Origin: Pseudobacteroides sp.
GTDB lineage: Bacteria; Bacillota; Clostridia; Acetivibrionales; DSM-2933
Assembly (NCBI RefSeq): GCF_036567765.1
Contig: NZ_DATCTU010000098.1
Coordinates: 1-64,000, forward strand
Direction: 5' to 3'
Length of the DNA: 64,000 bases
The stretch's first letter is position 1; each line of letters begins with the position of its first letter. Of the stretch, positions 1-7,305 are shown in pieces. Made by a program: the position numbers and the translations under genes. Below the pieces are notes generated by a model that was not told the DNA's origin, ran no database searches, and was given only the letters and a program-made list of their open reading frames with translations.

Positions 1-151
1 GTTTTTAAATTTTATAGTGTTCAGCCTTAAGAGGCTACTCTCTTTTTCTCTTGCACTACCCATTATTTTCTTATGGGTGCAAGCTATACCAGTAATGAAT
101 TTACATTGACTTTTTGCTGAAAATTTTTTGCAACACTAATGCTTTTATATA

Positions 152-1021
152 TTACTTTTTAGCAAAATCCGGATCTGGTGTATCGGATGTTTTCACATAC
201 ACATAGTAATTAGGTTTTTGACCTCTGACGGTATAATCACTACATTTCCATTGAATGAACATGAATGTTTTACCATCGAGCTGCTTTATTACATAAGATG
301 AAATAGTAGTAATACCATCCATTGAACCAAAGACATACCCTTTAGTCCATTTTTCTGTCATACCTCCATCGCTCTTAATACAATATGATACTTCTCTACC
401 GTCGTCATAGAAGTTATGAATACCCAACTGAACATATTTTCTACGGGTTATATCAGTTGAATCAAGTTGATCAGGTGAAGCAACAAAGTCAATTTGTTGC
501 CATTCACCAACTACATCCTTATCCAATACGAATTTATAGTCCATAGAGTCATGCATACTGCCGTCTTTACCCTTTGTGACAGTGATCTTAGAGACAAGAG
601 CATTAATCTGATCATCAAAAGAAGCTGTTGTATCCGGTATAGGAGTAGTAGCAGGTGTAGGTGTTACTGCCGAAGTAGTAGATGTTGTATCAGTTGAAGA
701 TACTACTTTATCAGTAATCTTAACTGATGCTGTAGTACCATCCCAAGTAACATCCTTACCCAGAGCATCAGCAATAGCTCTAACAGGTAAGTATGTAGTA
801 CCATCAACAGCAAATGGAGTAACGGCTTTGCCGTTAGAATCTTTATCGATTTTAACTCCATTAACATATACAGTGATGGGTTTACCACCAGATGTGAAAC
901 ATGCCGTTATCTGTTTCACTACCTCTTTAGTAGCTGCCGCAAAAGCAGGTGTTGCTGTACAGACGATGAATGTGAGAATCATTCCGAGAGCTATATCCCC
1001 AATTTTGTTAAGTCTTTTCAT
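152..1021 (-). CDS. secreted stalk-domain (copper amine oxidase N-like) protein
   Basis: A 289-residue exported protein. Residues 1-29 form a signal peptide (basic start, hydrophobic core, AFA-A cleavage region). Residues about 36-107 match the 'stalk'/copper amine oxidase N-terminal domain: a short YVNG strand, then TYLPVRAIADALG and a TWDG turn. A Thr/Ser/Pro-rich linker (about 110-130) follows, then one C-terminal module (about 150-285) with GEWQQIDFV, WTKGYV and GKTFMFIQW motifs. Similar WTKGY/GDYTIRG modules are, from memory, attached to BlaR1/M56-type clostridial proteins; the function is unknown. The start is fixed by GAAGGAGG eight bases upstream. It lies 48 bp downstream of a larger paralog on the same strand and probably arose by tandem duplication. 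The exported location is well supported; a wall or cell-surface role is inferred. Confidence 0.8.
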   Translation of the reverse strand: MKRLNKIGDIALGMILTFIVCTATPAFAAATKEVVKQITACFTSGGKPITVYVNGVKIDKDSNGKAVTPFAVDGTTYLPVRAIADALGKDVTWDGTTASVKITDKVVSSTDTTSTTSAVTPTPATTPIPDTTASFDDQINALVSKITVTKGKDGSMHDSMDYKFVLDKDVVGEWQQIDFVASPDQLDSTDITRRKYVQLGIHNFYDDGREVSYCIKSDGGMTEKWTKGYVFGSMDGITTISSYVIKQLDGKTFMFIQWKCSDYTVRGQKPNYYVYVKTSDTPDPDFAKK

Positions 1022-1055
1022 TTCAATATCCTCCTTCGTATAATAAGTTTTGTTA

Positions 1056-1084
1056 CTGGCATCAAATTATTATTTTGATACCAG
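1056..1084 (-). repeat. inverted repeat between the paralogous stalk-domain genes
   Basis: Two 11-nt arms (1056-1066 and 1074-1084) pair completely if one G-U is allowed, with a 7-nt loop. The structure overlaps the stop region of the larger gene and lies just upstream of the ribosome binding site of the smaller one, so it could modulate relative expression or stabilise mRNA. There is no T-tract, so it is not a normal intrinsic terminator. Confidence 0.5.
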
Positions 1085-2530
1085 ATTACTGTTTTCATCC
1101 CTTGGAGCTGGAGGCGGTGCTGGTGTATCCGATGTTTTTACAAACACATAGTATTCAGAAATATTACCAGTTCTGACATAATCTCCATTCTTATGTTCTA
1201 CTATCATAAACGTTTTACCATTAATGGTAGTTATGGCATAAGCAGAGATAAATTCACTATTCTCCAAACCAATGTATCCTTTAGTCCAGCGGCTATAGGA
1301 ATCATAACGTTTTCCATTCGTTGTCCCGTGTTCATACATTATACCGTCATCATAAATACTGATACCAGACCAAGACGTCGGAGAATGTGGAGCGTCATTA
1401 GGATTAAAATGATAATACATATAAAGATAATCATATTTGTTAAAATATTGCCATTCACCGCCAGCATCCTTATCTGATGTGAAAGTATAATCCAATTTGT
1501 CATGCCATTTACCGTCAGCATCTATTGTAGTAGTAAGCTTTGCATTATCATCTTTAATACTCCCGGGCAAATTTACAGCAACACCATTAACTTTAAACGG
1601 TATTTGCCTGGCTCTCGGATCTGGCATATCAGAAGTTTTTATAAGCACTATGTAAAAAGGTTTTTGACCCCTGATGGTATAATTGTCACCCTTAAATTGT
1701 ATAAACATAAATGTTTTACCGTTGAGGTGCTGTATTTCATAATGTGAAACGGTATATCCATTGCCCATAGAAGCGATATAACCTTTAGTCCAGGCAAGAG
1801 GCACAAATTCTTTATTTCCATCGGAATGAACACCGGTTACCATCATTCTTACGCATCCCATATAGAAGGTATAAGTAATGGGGTCCACAAAATCCCGTCT
1901 TGTCAACTCTATTGAATCAAATTTTTCAAGAGTTTCAACACTGTCAATTTCCCATGGCCATATATAACTTCTTTTTGTTGAATCGGTTCCATCAAAATCT
2001 TCAGGCGTTTTAACAAAGCCGATTTGTTCCCATTGCCCCATTGCATCCTTATCATCTTCGTAATCACCAACTTTTAGCACTTCATGAATAGCACCATTTT
2101 CATCTTTCGTAACAATAATATTTGGATCATTATCCTGATAAGTAGTAGTCTTGACTTTAGGAGTAGGTGTTGTCTTATCATCAGTTTTAATTGAAGTAGT
2201 GTCAGAAGTGGTTGCTGTTTTATCCGTAATCTTAACTGATGCAGTAGAACCATCCCAAGTAACGCCTTTCCCTAAGACGTCAGAGATAGCCCTAACAGGT
2301 AAGTATGTGGTCCCGTCAACAACAAACGGGGTAACAGCTTTACCGTTAGAATCTTTATCAACCTTAGTACCATTTACATAAAGGCTGATAGCTTTTCCAC
2401 CGGAAGTGAAGCATGCTGTAAGTTGTTTGATTACCTCTTTAGCAGCCGCAGATGCAGGTGTAGTTGTACCAAGAATAAGTGCAAGTATTACACCAATTGA
2501 CATGTAACCAAGCTTATTAATTTTTATCAT
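1070..2530 (-). CDS. secreted stalk-domain protein with two C-terminal modules
   Basis: Paralog of the adjacent smaller gene (486 residues from the chosen start). A signal peptide (about 1-29) and a stalk domain (about 35-105, with TYLPVRAISDVLG) are nearly identical to those of its neighbour. It then carries two copies of the C-terminal module (about 155-320 and 350-475), each with a G-W/EWxx strand, WTKGYI, GKTFM and a GDY/GDN strand. The reading frame extends nine codons further 5', but the ATG at 2530 has AGGGAGG five bases upstream and begins the signal peptide directly, so it is preferred. The two genes also share a leader motif (GATGCCAGTA-R-CAAAA), so the duplication included upstream DNA. 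Function unknown; secretion is well supported. Confidence 0.8.
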   Translation of the reverse strand: MIKINKLGYMSIGVILALILGTTTPASAAAKEVIKQLTACFTSGGKAISLYVNGTKVDKDSNGKAVTPFVVDGTTYLPVRAISDVLGKGVTWDGSTASVKITDKTATTSDTTSIKTDDKTTPTPKVKTTTYQDNDPNIIVTKDENGAIHEVLKVGDYEDDKDAMGQWEQIGFVKTPEDFDGTDSTKRSYIWPWEIDSVETLEKFDSIELTRRDFVDPITYTFYMGCVRMMVTGVHSDGNKEFVPLAWTKGYIASMGNGYTVSHYEIQHLNGKTFMFIQFKGDNYTIRGQKPFYIVLIKTSDMPDPRARQIPFKVNGVAVNLPGSIKDDNAKLTTTIDADGKWHDKLDYTFTSDKDAGGEWQYFNKYDYLYMYYHFNPNDAPHSPTSWSGISIYDDGIMYEHGTTNGKRYDSYSRWTKGYIGLENSEFISAYAITTINGKTFMIVEHKNGDYVRTGNISEYYVFVKTSDTPAPPPAPRDENSNLVSK

Positions 2531-2579
2531 TTTAGCCTCCCTTTTACTCAGCAACATTTTGCTACTGGCATCCAGTTGT

Positions 2580-3295
2580 TTTTTATAAATTCCATAAACC
2601 GGTTTTAATCGCTGCCATTCTTTTCTTTATTTCGGCAAAAGCATTGATTTTCAAAAGCATCGTTTTCAGTTTTTATTAAATTTTCCAGAAATCAGATTTT
2701 CTAATAAGAAAAAGATATGATGCTTTTCCGCTTTTCGTGTATATTTTTTAGGTCGTTTTTACACTCTTAATACTTACATTATCTGGATACAGGTATAGTA
2801 AAACCCACCTTGCTATCCAGTTTGCCATTTTAACATCTCCTTCGCAGTTATGTTAGTATATCATTGATTTACTAGCAAATTCATTAACCTTTGCAGCAGA
2901 ATCACGGTATTTAAAAGAAGCTTAATAAGCATTCATATTTCACGTTTGAATAAAGCAATTAAATTTCTACAGTTTAAGCCATTTAACGTCTTTGGGTACA
3001 TAACCGCGATCCTGTAATATAGAAGCAATTGCAACTTTCTTTAACATATTGCCTGTTTTATAATATTTATCAATCAGCTCACTGTCGCTTATGCCTTGGC
3101 ATAGGCGTTTTCTTTTTCTTACGTTCAATTAGACAGTAATCATGTGAGATTACGAATACTATGCATTGATAGTAATACATGCTCCAATTTGCTGTTTTAG
3201 CATTAAGATTGTGCTTTCAGAATTTTTATTCTGCCGTTTTTATTGTTTTGCAAGAGATATTAATTTGACTTTGCCCCCGACGTTAAAGTGCTGAA
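2580..3295. other. gene-poor, degenerate interval
   Basis: About 700 bp without a convincing intact gene between the stalk-domain genes and the integrase relic. It holds separated inverted repeats (AAAAGCATC / GATGCTTTT near 2658 and 2732; CTGGATA / TATCCAG near 2782 and 2812) and one short open frame listed separately. The next feature is a broken integrase, so this may be debris of a lost integrative element. Confidence 0.5.
2967..3128 (-). other. short open frame, possible gene remnant
   Basis: A 53-codon open frame that would have to start at TTG directly after an in-frame TAA, with no ribosome binding site. The translation (start K-R-K-R-basic, centre ELIDKYYKTGNMLKKVAIAS, end DVKWLKL) looks like a real helical protein C-terminus rather than random sequence, but I do not recognise the family. 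Most likely the tail of a decayed gene. Confidence 0.25.
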
Positions 3296-3723
3296 CTACA
3301 AAGTATTAAGTTCTATAACCTTAAGCAGTTCTTTAATACAATTTGTATCAACACAACGTATTCTACCTTCATCCCTTTTCTTTCTTAGCCCAATAGATAG
3401 GAGGGGATTAATTTGAATTGCTCCTTGTCCAATAAGCCAGTTAAATAAAGCATTTAGGTTACTATATGGTCTATTAAATTTAGCAGGACACGCATCTGAT
3501 AGTGGTGTTAAGAAAGCTAATAACTCTTTTTTAGTATATCAATTTGCACTAAATTACCAGACTGTCTCATAAACCTTTCAAAAGTATTGTTATAAGCCCT
3601 AATTGTCAACTCTGACATCCCTTGTGCTGTCTTAAACTTAAGAAAATCACTCATAGCTTCATGAAGAGTCTCGTAATGATTATTTGTTACATTAGAAATG
3701 TTTTTTATACGTTTCCTTTGCAT
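3296..3723 (-). pseudogene. tyrosine recombinase (phage-type integrase) N-terminal fragment, frameshifted
   Basis: The first 68 codons encode an N-terminal SAM-like core-binding domain (TLHEAMSDFLKFKTAQGMSE, TIRAYNNTFERFMRQ). They end at a TAG at 3517-3519. From an A-run at 3527-3532 the -1 frame continues the same domain (LAFLTPLSDACPAKFNRPY, LNALFNWLIGQG, NPLLSIGLRKKRDEGRIR) to a stop at 3296-3298. The catalytic R-H-R-Y domain is absent altogether, so the gene cannot make an active recombinase. It lies 117 bp beyond the 3' end of tRNA-Cys, a usual target region for integrases. Frame and domain reading are direct; origin from an integrated element is inferred. Confidence 0.8.
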
Positions 3724-3802
3724 AGCAAAATACCCCTAAACTTTAATTTTAATTTGAAAGTTAAAAGGGTAAACCTTTATCCCTGATTGATTCGAGAGAC
3801 AT

Positions 3803-3837
3803 TAAAAAACCCACAGAACACATAATTCTGTAGGTTT
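3803..3837 (-). terminator. intrinsic terminator of the tRNA operon
   Basis: On the minus strand AAACCTACAGAA pairs with TTCTGTGGGTTT (one G-U) around a 7-nt loop and runs straight into a T-tract. It lies immediately after tRNA-Cys, the last gene of the tRNA cluster. Confidence 0.85.
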
Positions 3838-3840
3838 GAG

Positions 3841-3912
<72 letters not shown>

Positions 3913-3918
3913 ATATCA

Positions 3919-3965
3919 CTGAGACTAGACACTAGATCCTTACGGTTTCTAATTTCTAGTCTCAG
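3919..3965. repeat. perfect 11-bp inverted repeat in a tRNA spacer
   Basis: CTGAGACTAGA (3919-3929) and its exact reverse complement (3955-3965) flank a 25-nt loop between tRNA-Gly and tRNA-Cys. The hairpin would form in the polycistronic tRNA precursor. There is no T-tract, and tRNA-Cys follows, so a processing signal is more likely than a terminator. Confidence 0.75.
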
Positions 3966-3971
3966 TTGTAG

Positions 3972-4043
3972 AGCGGGTTACGAGATTTGAACTCGCGACT
4001 TTCACCTTGGCAAGGTGACACTCTACCGCTGAGTTAAACCCGC
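3972..4043 (-). tRNA. tRNA-Gly (GCC)
   Basis: A 72-nt cloverleaf: acceptor GCGGGTT/AACCCGC, D-arm with AGCGGTAGAG, anticodon stem-loop CACCTTGCCAAGGTG (anticodon GCC), T-loop GTTCAAATC, discriminator U. CCA is not encoded. Third gene of the tRNA operon. Confidence 0.95.
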
Positions 4044-4046
4044 AAA

Positions 4047-4122
4047 TGGTGCCCAGAGCCGGAATCGAACCAGCGACACGTGGATTTTCAGTCCACTGCT
4101 CTACCGACTGAGCTATCTGGGC
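4047..4122 (-). tRNA. tRNA-Phe (GAA)
   Basis: A 76-nt tRNA including encoded CCA: acceptor GCCCAGA/TCTGGGC, D-arm TAGCTCAGTCGGTAGAGC, anticodon loop CTGAAAA (anticodon GAA), T-loop GTTCGATTC, discriminator A. Second gene of the operon. Confidence 0.96.
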
Positions 4123-4127
4123 ATTTA

Positions 4128-4204
4128 TGGCGACCCGGAAGGGGCTCGAACCCTCGACCTCCAGCGTGACAGGCTGGCATTCTAACCAACTGAACTACCG
4201 GGCC
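4128..4204 (-). tRNA. tRNA-Asp (GTC)
   Basis: A 77-nt tRNA including encoded CCA: acceptor GGCCCGG/CCGGGTC with one G-U, D-arm TAGTTCAGTTGGTTAGAA, anticodon loop CTGTCAC (anticodon GTC), T-loop GTTCGAGCC, discriminator G as expected for Asp. First gene of the operon, nearest the promoter. Confidence 0.96.
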
Positions 4205-4278
4205 AAATTAAATCGTCTAACTTAGAACTTGATGCTTTTGGTGCTTCAACTCATCATCAGCCACAAGCGACAATTGAT

Positions 4279-4307
4279 AGTATACTCAAATAAATTCATA
4301 ATGTCAA
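4279..4307 (-). promoter_or_regulatory. sigma-A promoter of the tRNA operon
   Basis: A perfect -35 TTGACA (4302-4307) and a near-consensus -10 TATACT (4279-4284) are separated by exactly 17 bp, about 75 bp upstream of tRNA-Asp. It reads into the tRNA cluster and is the strongest promoter match I found by eye in the window. Confidence 0.85.
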
Positions 4308-4406
4308 CACTAAATTTAATTATTATTGTAAATTATATCTCTATTACTAGCTATTATTTAATATTTCTAATTAATACTTACAAATTCACAATTTCTATAT
4401 TAATCC

Positions 4407-5282
4407 TTAAAGCCTCTCAACAATATCCTTCAAATCTTGCTCGGTAAATTGATATTTTTCATTGCAGAAATGACAGACCAGCTCTGCATGATGTTGTTCG
4501 TTTATTATGTCATTTATCTCATCTTTCCCCAAGCTGACCAAGCCTGCTTCCATGCGATCCCTAGAGCAGTTGCAAAGATATTTGCACTGTCCCATTTCAG
4601 TAACCTTGGGGCTTAAGCCTTCAAGTATAACATTTAAAATATCCTCGGCCTTTTCATTCTTTAAAAGCTCTGATACCGGAGGTATGGTCTTAATTCTTTT
4701 TTCCAGATCATCAATAATCCCCTCATCGGCATCCGGCATAACTTGAATGAAGAATCCGCCGGAATTTATTATACTCTCATCCGAGTCAACCTGTACACCA
4801 AGTGATACAATAGTTGGGATCTGTTCTGAATAATAGAAATAACAGGATAAATCCTCAGCTATTTCTCCTGACACCAGATTAACGTATCCAACATATGGCT
4901 CTTTAAGGCCTAAATCTTTTATTATGTTAAGGTACCCTGGTTTTCCGACAGCCGAAGCAATATCCAGTCTGCCTTCATCGGTAAAAATGTTGTCCACCTG
5001 AGGATTGTAAACATATCCTCTTACATTTGATTTGGAATCCGCTACAACTACTATTCCCTCTATAGGGCCGCTGCCCTTCACCTGTATTGTTATTATGTCT
5101 TTTTCACCCTTTAGTGTCTTGGACATTAAAGCAGCTGCCGTCAATGTTCTTCCCAATGCGACAGAAGCAATTGCAGTAAGGTTGTGTACCCTGCTTGCTT
5201 CCCTTACCATATCGGTTGTGTCGGCCATAAATACCCTCAGCTTGCCGTCAGCTGCTGTGCCGCTTATTATATAATCCTGCAT
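4407..5282 (-). CDS. hslO: Hsp33 family redox-regulated chaperonin
   Basis: Cytoplasmic redox-switched holdase that binds unfolding proteins under oxidative stress. The 291-residue protein has the N-terminal Hsp33 fold (begins MQDYIISGTAADG; SRVHNLTAIASVALGRTL) and a C-terminal zinc switch CNC-x(n)-CHFC with spacing of the canonical CXC...CXXC type. Family length is usually about 290. The frame could open seven codons earlier at a TTG, but the ATG at 5282 matches the conserved family N-terminus and has an AAAGGA site about 12 bases upstream. Monocistronic, convergent with nothing and downstream of the cold-shock gene on the same strand. Confidence 0.95.
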   Translation of the reverse strand: MQDYIISGTAADGKLRVFMADTTDMVREASRVHNLTAIASVALGRTLTAAALMSKTLKGEKDIITIQVKGSGPIEGIVVVADSKSNVRGYVYNPQVDNIFTDEGRLDIASAVGKPGYLNIIKDLGLKEPYVGYVNLVSGEIAEDLSCYFYYSEQIPTIVSLGVQVDSDESIINSGGFFIQVMPDADEGIIDDLEKRIKTIPPVSELLKNEKAEDILNVILEGLSPKVTEMGQCKYLCNCSRDRMEAGLVSLGKDEINDIINEQHHAELVCHFCNEKYQFTEQDLKDIVERL

Positions 5283-5374
5283 GCTATTATATAGTCCTTT
5301 CAAACTTATATTATATGTTTTGTAATAAATTGTTTCTTACAATATATATTTTAAAAATATATATTAAAAAATTG

Positions 5375-5402
5375 AAAACCCCGATATAAATTATACCGGG
5401 GT
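5375..5402 (-). terminator. terminator of the cold-shock gene
   Basis: Minus-strand ACCCCGGTATA pairs with TATATCGGGGT around a short A/T loop and is followed by TTTT. It separates the cold-shock gene from hslO. Confidence 0.85.
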
Positions 5403-5444
5403 AGATAAGGCTCATTACCGTTTTAGTTTCGGTGTTGAACTAAA

Positions 5445-5648
5445 TTAATTAGCTCTCTGAACTTTAGCAGCCTGAGGACCTTTAGCTCCTTCAACTACTT
5501 CAAATTCAACTTCTGCACCTTCCTCAAGTGTCTTAAAGCCGTCCATGTTTATTGCCGAAAAATGAACAAATACGTCATTTCCGCCATCTCTTTCGATGAA
5601 TCCGAATCCTTTTTCAGCATTAAACCACTTTACTCTTCCTCTTTCCAT
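5445..5648 (-). CDS. csp: cold-shock domain protein (CspA family)
   Basis: A 67-residue single cold-shock domain with RNP1 (KGFGFIERD) and RNP2 (DVFVHFSAI) motifs and the typical start [14 protein letters not shown]. It binds single-stranded RNA/DNA and acts as an RNA chaperone. An AGGAGGAG ribosome binding site precedes the ATG. Length is exactly that of the family. Own terminator downstream; probably monocistronic with a leader of roughly 100 nt before the alkyltransferase gene. Confidence 0.97.
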   Translation of the reverse strand: MERGRVKWFNAEKGFGFIERDGGNDVFVHFSAINMDGFKTLEEGAEVEFEVVEGAKGPQAAKVQRAN

Positions 5649-5764
5649 CTAGAACTCCTCCTGAAATAAATACTAGTTTTGTAGGCATATTGCATGCCTC
5701 ATCAATTCTACAACATTTTATCACACTATTCAACAGCTTGTCAAGAACAATAAAGAACATAAAG

Positions 5765-6091
5765 TCAAGAGCCAATATTTTCTTCATCGCATCTCCACAA
5801 ATATATGCCTAAATTTATTTTTTCATTCATATCAAATATTATACCTTCCTTAATAAGAAGATCTTTCTGTGCTTCTCTTCCTCCAAATGCAAATCCTCCG
5901 GCTAGTTCCCCATGCCTGTTTACAACTCTGTGACAAGGCACATCTCCTTTATATGGATTTGAATGCAGTGCCCATCCCACAATTTTGGATTTTTTGGGTT
6001 CGCCCGCCATTCTTGCAATCTGACCATATGTTGCCACTTTTCCCTTGGGAATTTTTCTAACTATTTCATATACACGCTCAAAAAAACCCAT
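5765..6091 (-). CDS. small MGMT-type DNA alkyltransferase domain protein
   Basis: A 108-residue protein consisting only of the O6-alkylguanine-DNA alkyltransferase C-terminal domain: winged-helix GKVATYGQIARMAG, then the active-site PCHRVV loop with the acceptor cysteine present, then GELAGGFAFGG. The N-terminal domain of Ogt/Ada is missing. Cysteine retention separates it from ATL proteins (PWHR), so transfer of an alkyl group to Cys is possible. The frame extends 29 codons further 5', but ATG 6091 has AGGAGG eight bases upstream and starts the conserved domain. It begins 13 bp after the stop of the upstream methyltransferase, so the two are probably co-transcribed. Confidence 0.88.
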   Translation of the reverse strand: MGFFERVYEIVRKIPKGKVATYGQIARMAGEPKKSKIVGWALHSNPYKGDVPCHRVVNRHGELAGGFAFGGREAQKDLLIKEGIIFDMNEKINLGIYLWRCDEENIGS

Positions 6092-6104
6092 TATCCAAAC
6101 CTCC

Positions 6105-6848
6105 TCACTGTGACTTTCTACATACAAAGAAAATCCTTTCACTTTCTGTTTCCGGTTTTCTAAAGGAGAATTGGTCATATATACCTAAAAGCTCCATACC
6201 TTTTATACTTGATATTAGTGTTTTTAGTTCTGCTATAGAATAAGCCCTTTCATAATGGAGTTCATCAAACCTGTCATATTTACCCTGATTTTCTACAAAA
6301 AAAGTTAAATCAAATTCACATATTCTCTTAGATCTATTATAATTATTTGCCCATATGTACGTAATATCCTTGCCTACTTCATATAATACATTATTTCCCA
6401 GAGTGTTTTCCAGTTTAAATTCTGAATTTATATCAAAAATTAATAATCCACCTGGATTTAGGTAGTTTGCAGCAAGCTTGAAAAAATTTTTAAGTTTTCT
6501 CTTATCGGTAATATAATTTATAGTATCCATTAAACATAATGCAGCATCAACAGTTCCATACAATTCAAACTCAGTTATATCCTGGTTTAGGTATAATATG
6601 TCAAGTCCTTTCTCCTTGCTCTTTTCAGATGCACACGAAAGCATTTCGCAAGACAGGTCTACTCCTATCATTTCATAGCCCTTTTCGGCAAGATTGATGC
6701 AAACACTTCCGGTACCGCACCCTAAATCAAGCATTAATGAAGGCTTACAACTATATTTTTTGAATATACTCTCAATATAATCCGACCATTTTTTGTAATC
6801 CACATCATACATCAGCTTGTCATAAACATATGCAAAATTATTGTAAAT
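6105..6848 (-). CDS. class I SAM-dependent methyltransferase, probable ATT start
   Basis: Rossmann-fold methyltransferase: motif I LMLDLGCGTGSVCINLA, acidic residue of motif II IGVDLS, and a motif IV-like region DAALCLMDTINY; substrate unknown. The first in-frame ATG is at 6812, but the twelve preceding codons encode NNFAYVYDKLM, the N-terminus usual in this family. The only position that fits it is an ATT at 6846-6848, which has AGGGGG seven bases upstream. An in-frame TAA lies five codons before it, and there is no ATG/GTG/TTG in between. I therefore extend the gene to the ATT (247 residues), as known for infC; the alternative is a 235-residue protein from 6812. Confidence 0.8.
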   Translation of the reverse strand: MYNNFAYVYDKLMYDVDYKKWSDYIESIFKKYSCKPSLMLDLGCGTGSVCINLAEKGYEMIGVDLSCEMLSCASEKSKEKGLDILYLNQDITEFELYGTVDAALCLMDTINYITDKRKLKNFFKLAANYLNPGGLLIFDINSEFKLENTLGNNVLYEVGKDITYIWANNYNRSKRICEFDLTFFVENQGKYDRFDELHYERAYSIAELKTLISSIKGMELLGIYDQFSFRKPETESERIFFVCRKSQ

Positions 6849-6885
6849 AACACTTCCCCCTTATACCACTTTTAAAATATATGAA

Positions 6886-6966
6886 CAAAATCATGAAATG
6901 ATTTTGTCAACCTTGATGTTGTCATAAGAAATTGTGGTGTAGCATACACCATAATTTCCTAGACAT
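6886..6966 (+). repeat. two-hairpin intergenic repeat, family A copy 1
   Basis: Hairpin 1 is CAAAATCAT-gaa-ATGATTTTG (6886-6906). About 20 nt later comes hairpin 2 (arms around 6929-6941 and 6945-6957; core TGGTGTAGCATACACCA), ending CCTAGACAT. Related copies occur near 12771 (+), 14366 (-) and 50009 (+), all intergenic. Confidence 0.8.
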
Positions 6967-6968
6967 TT

Positions 6969-6999
6969 AAAAAGTCAGCAAATCAAGCTTGCTGACTTT
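6969..6999 (-). terminator. terminator overlapping the end of the spore-protein gene
   Basis: Minus-strand AAAGTCAGCA pairs with TGCTGACTTT around a 9-nt loop and is followed by a T-tract; the stem includes the last codons and TGA of the small spore-protein gene. Confidence 0.85.
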
Positions 7000-7156
7000 C
7001 TCCTGCATAATATAGCTTCTTTCTTTTTGAGACTATTCCGCCAATTCTTCCGGTTTCCTTCGCAGTCAGGCCCTTCCACCCAAGTTTTTTCACCTTTTCG
7101 CTTAAGCCCAATTCGGCTACAACCTGATTTTTTATTATTTCTTCAATTTTCTCCAC
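6983..7156 (-). CDS. alpha/beta-type small acid-soluble spore protein
   Basis: A 57-residue protein matching the SASP alpha/beta signature: ELGL near the N-terminal half, then GWKGLTAKETGRIGGIVSKR, corresponding to the conserved G-x-LT-x-E-x-G-x-x-GG-x-x-x-K/R segment. Such proteins coat and protect spore DNA. An earlier ATG at 7183 is in frame, but the GTG at 7156 has GGAGG seven bases upstream and that site would lie inside the longer product, so GTG is preferred. Expression in the forespore is expected from the family, not shown by the sequence. Related to the SspF-like subgroup. Confidence 0.75.
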   Translation of the reverse strand: MEKIEEIIKNQVVAELGLSEKVKKLGWKGLTAKETGRIGGIVSKRKKLYYAGESQQA

Positions 7157-7206
7157 AAATCCACCTCCATAAAAGAAGTACAAAATCGCTTTATACGCTT
7201 TTCATT

Positions 7207-7260
7207 TAGTCATGATCAAAAAATAACTTCCGCTATAAATTTTTCATTCATGCCTTAGTA
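7207..7260 (+). repeat. intergenic repeat, family B copy 1 (short form)
   Basis: The flanks AAAAATAACTTCCGCTATAA and TTTTTCATTCATGCCTTAGT are identical to the copy at 63756-63866, but the roughly 50-bp central block present there is missing here. Confidence 0.8.
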
Positions 7261-7305
7261 TGTGGAAATGTGCTGGTTTTATACAATATTTATATATAAT
7301 ACAAA

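Noticed and set aside
1..120. Possible structured leader (T-box or riboswitch) on the - strand near the left edge
   Set aside because: A strong hairpin (about 50-83) and an AGAGAGTAG stretch are present, but the hallmark T-box or riboswitch core is not visible and the region runs off the window.
2580..2820. Cyclic-di-GMP riboswitch upstream of the stalk-domain genes
   Set aside because: Some short motifs (GGCAGC, GATGCTTTTG) recall pieces of one, but the conserved core order and pairings are not present.
3527..3532. Programmed -1 frameshifting making a functional integrase
   Set aside because: Even after the shift the reading frame ends before the catalytic domain, so no functional product would result.
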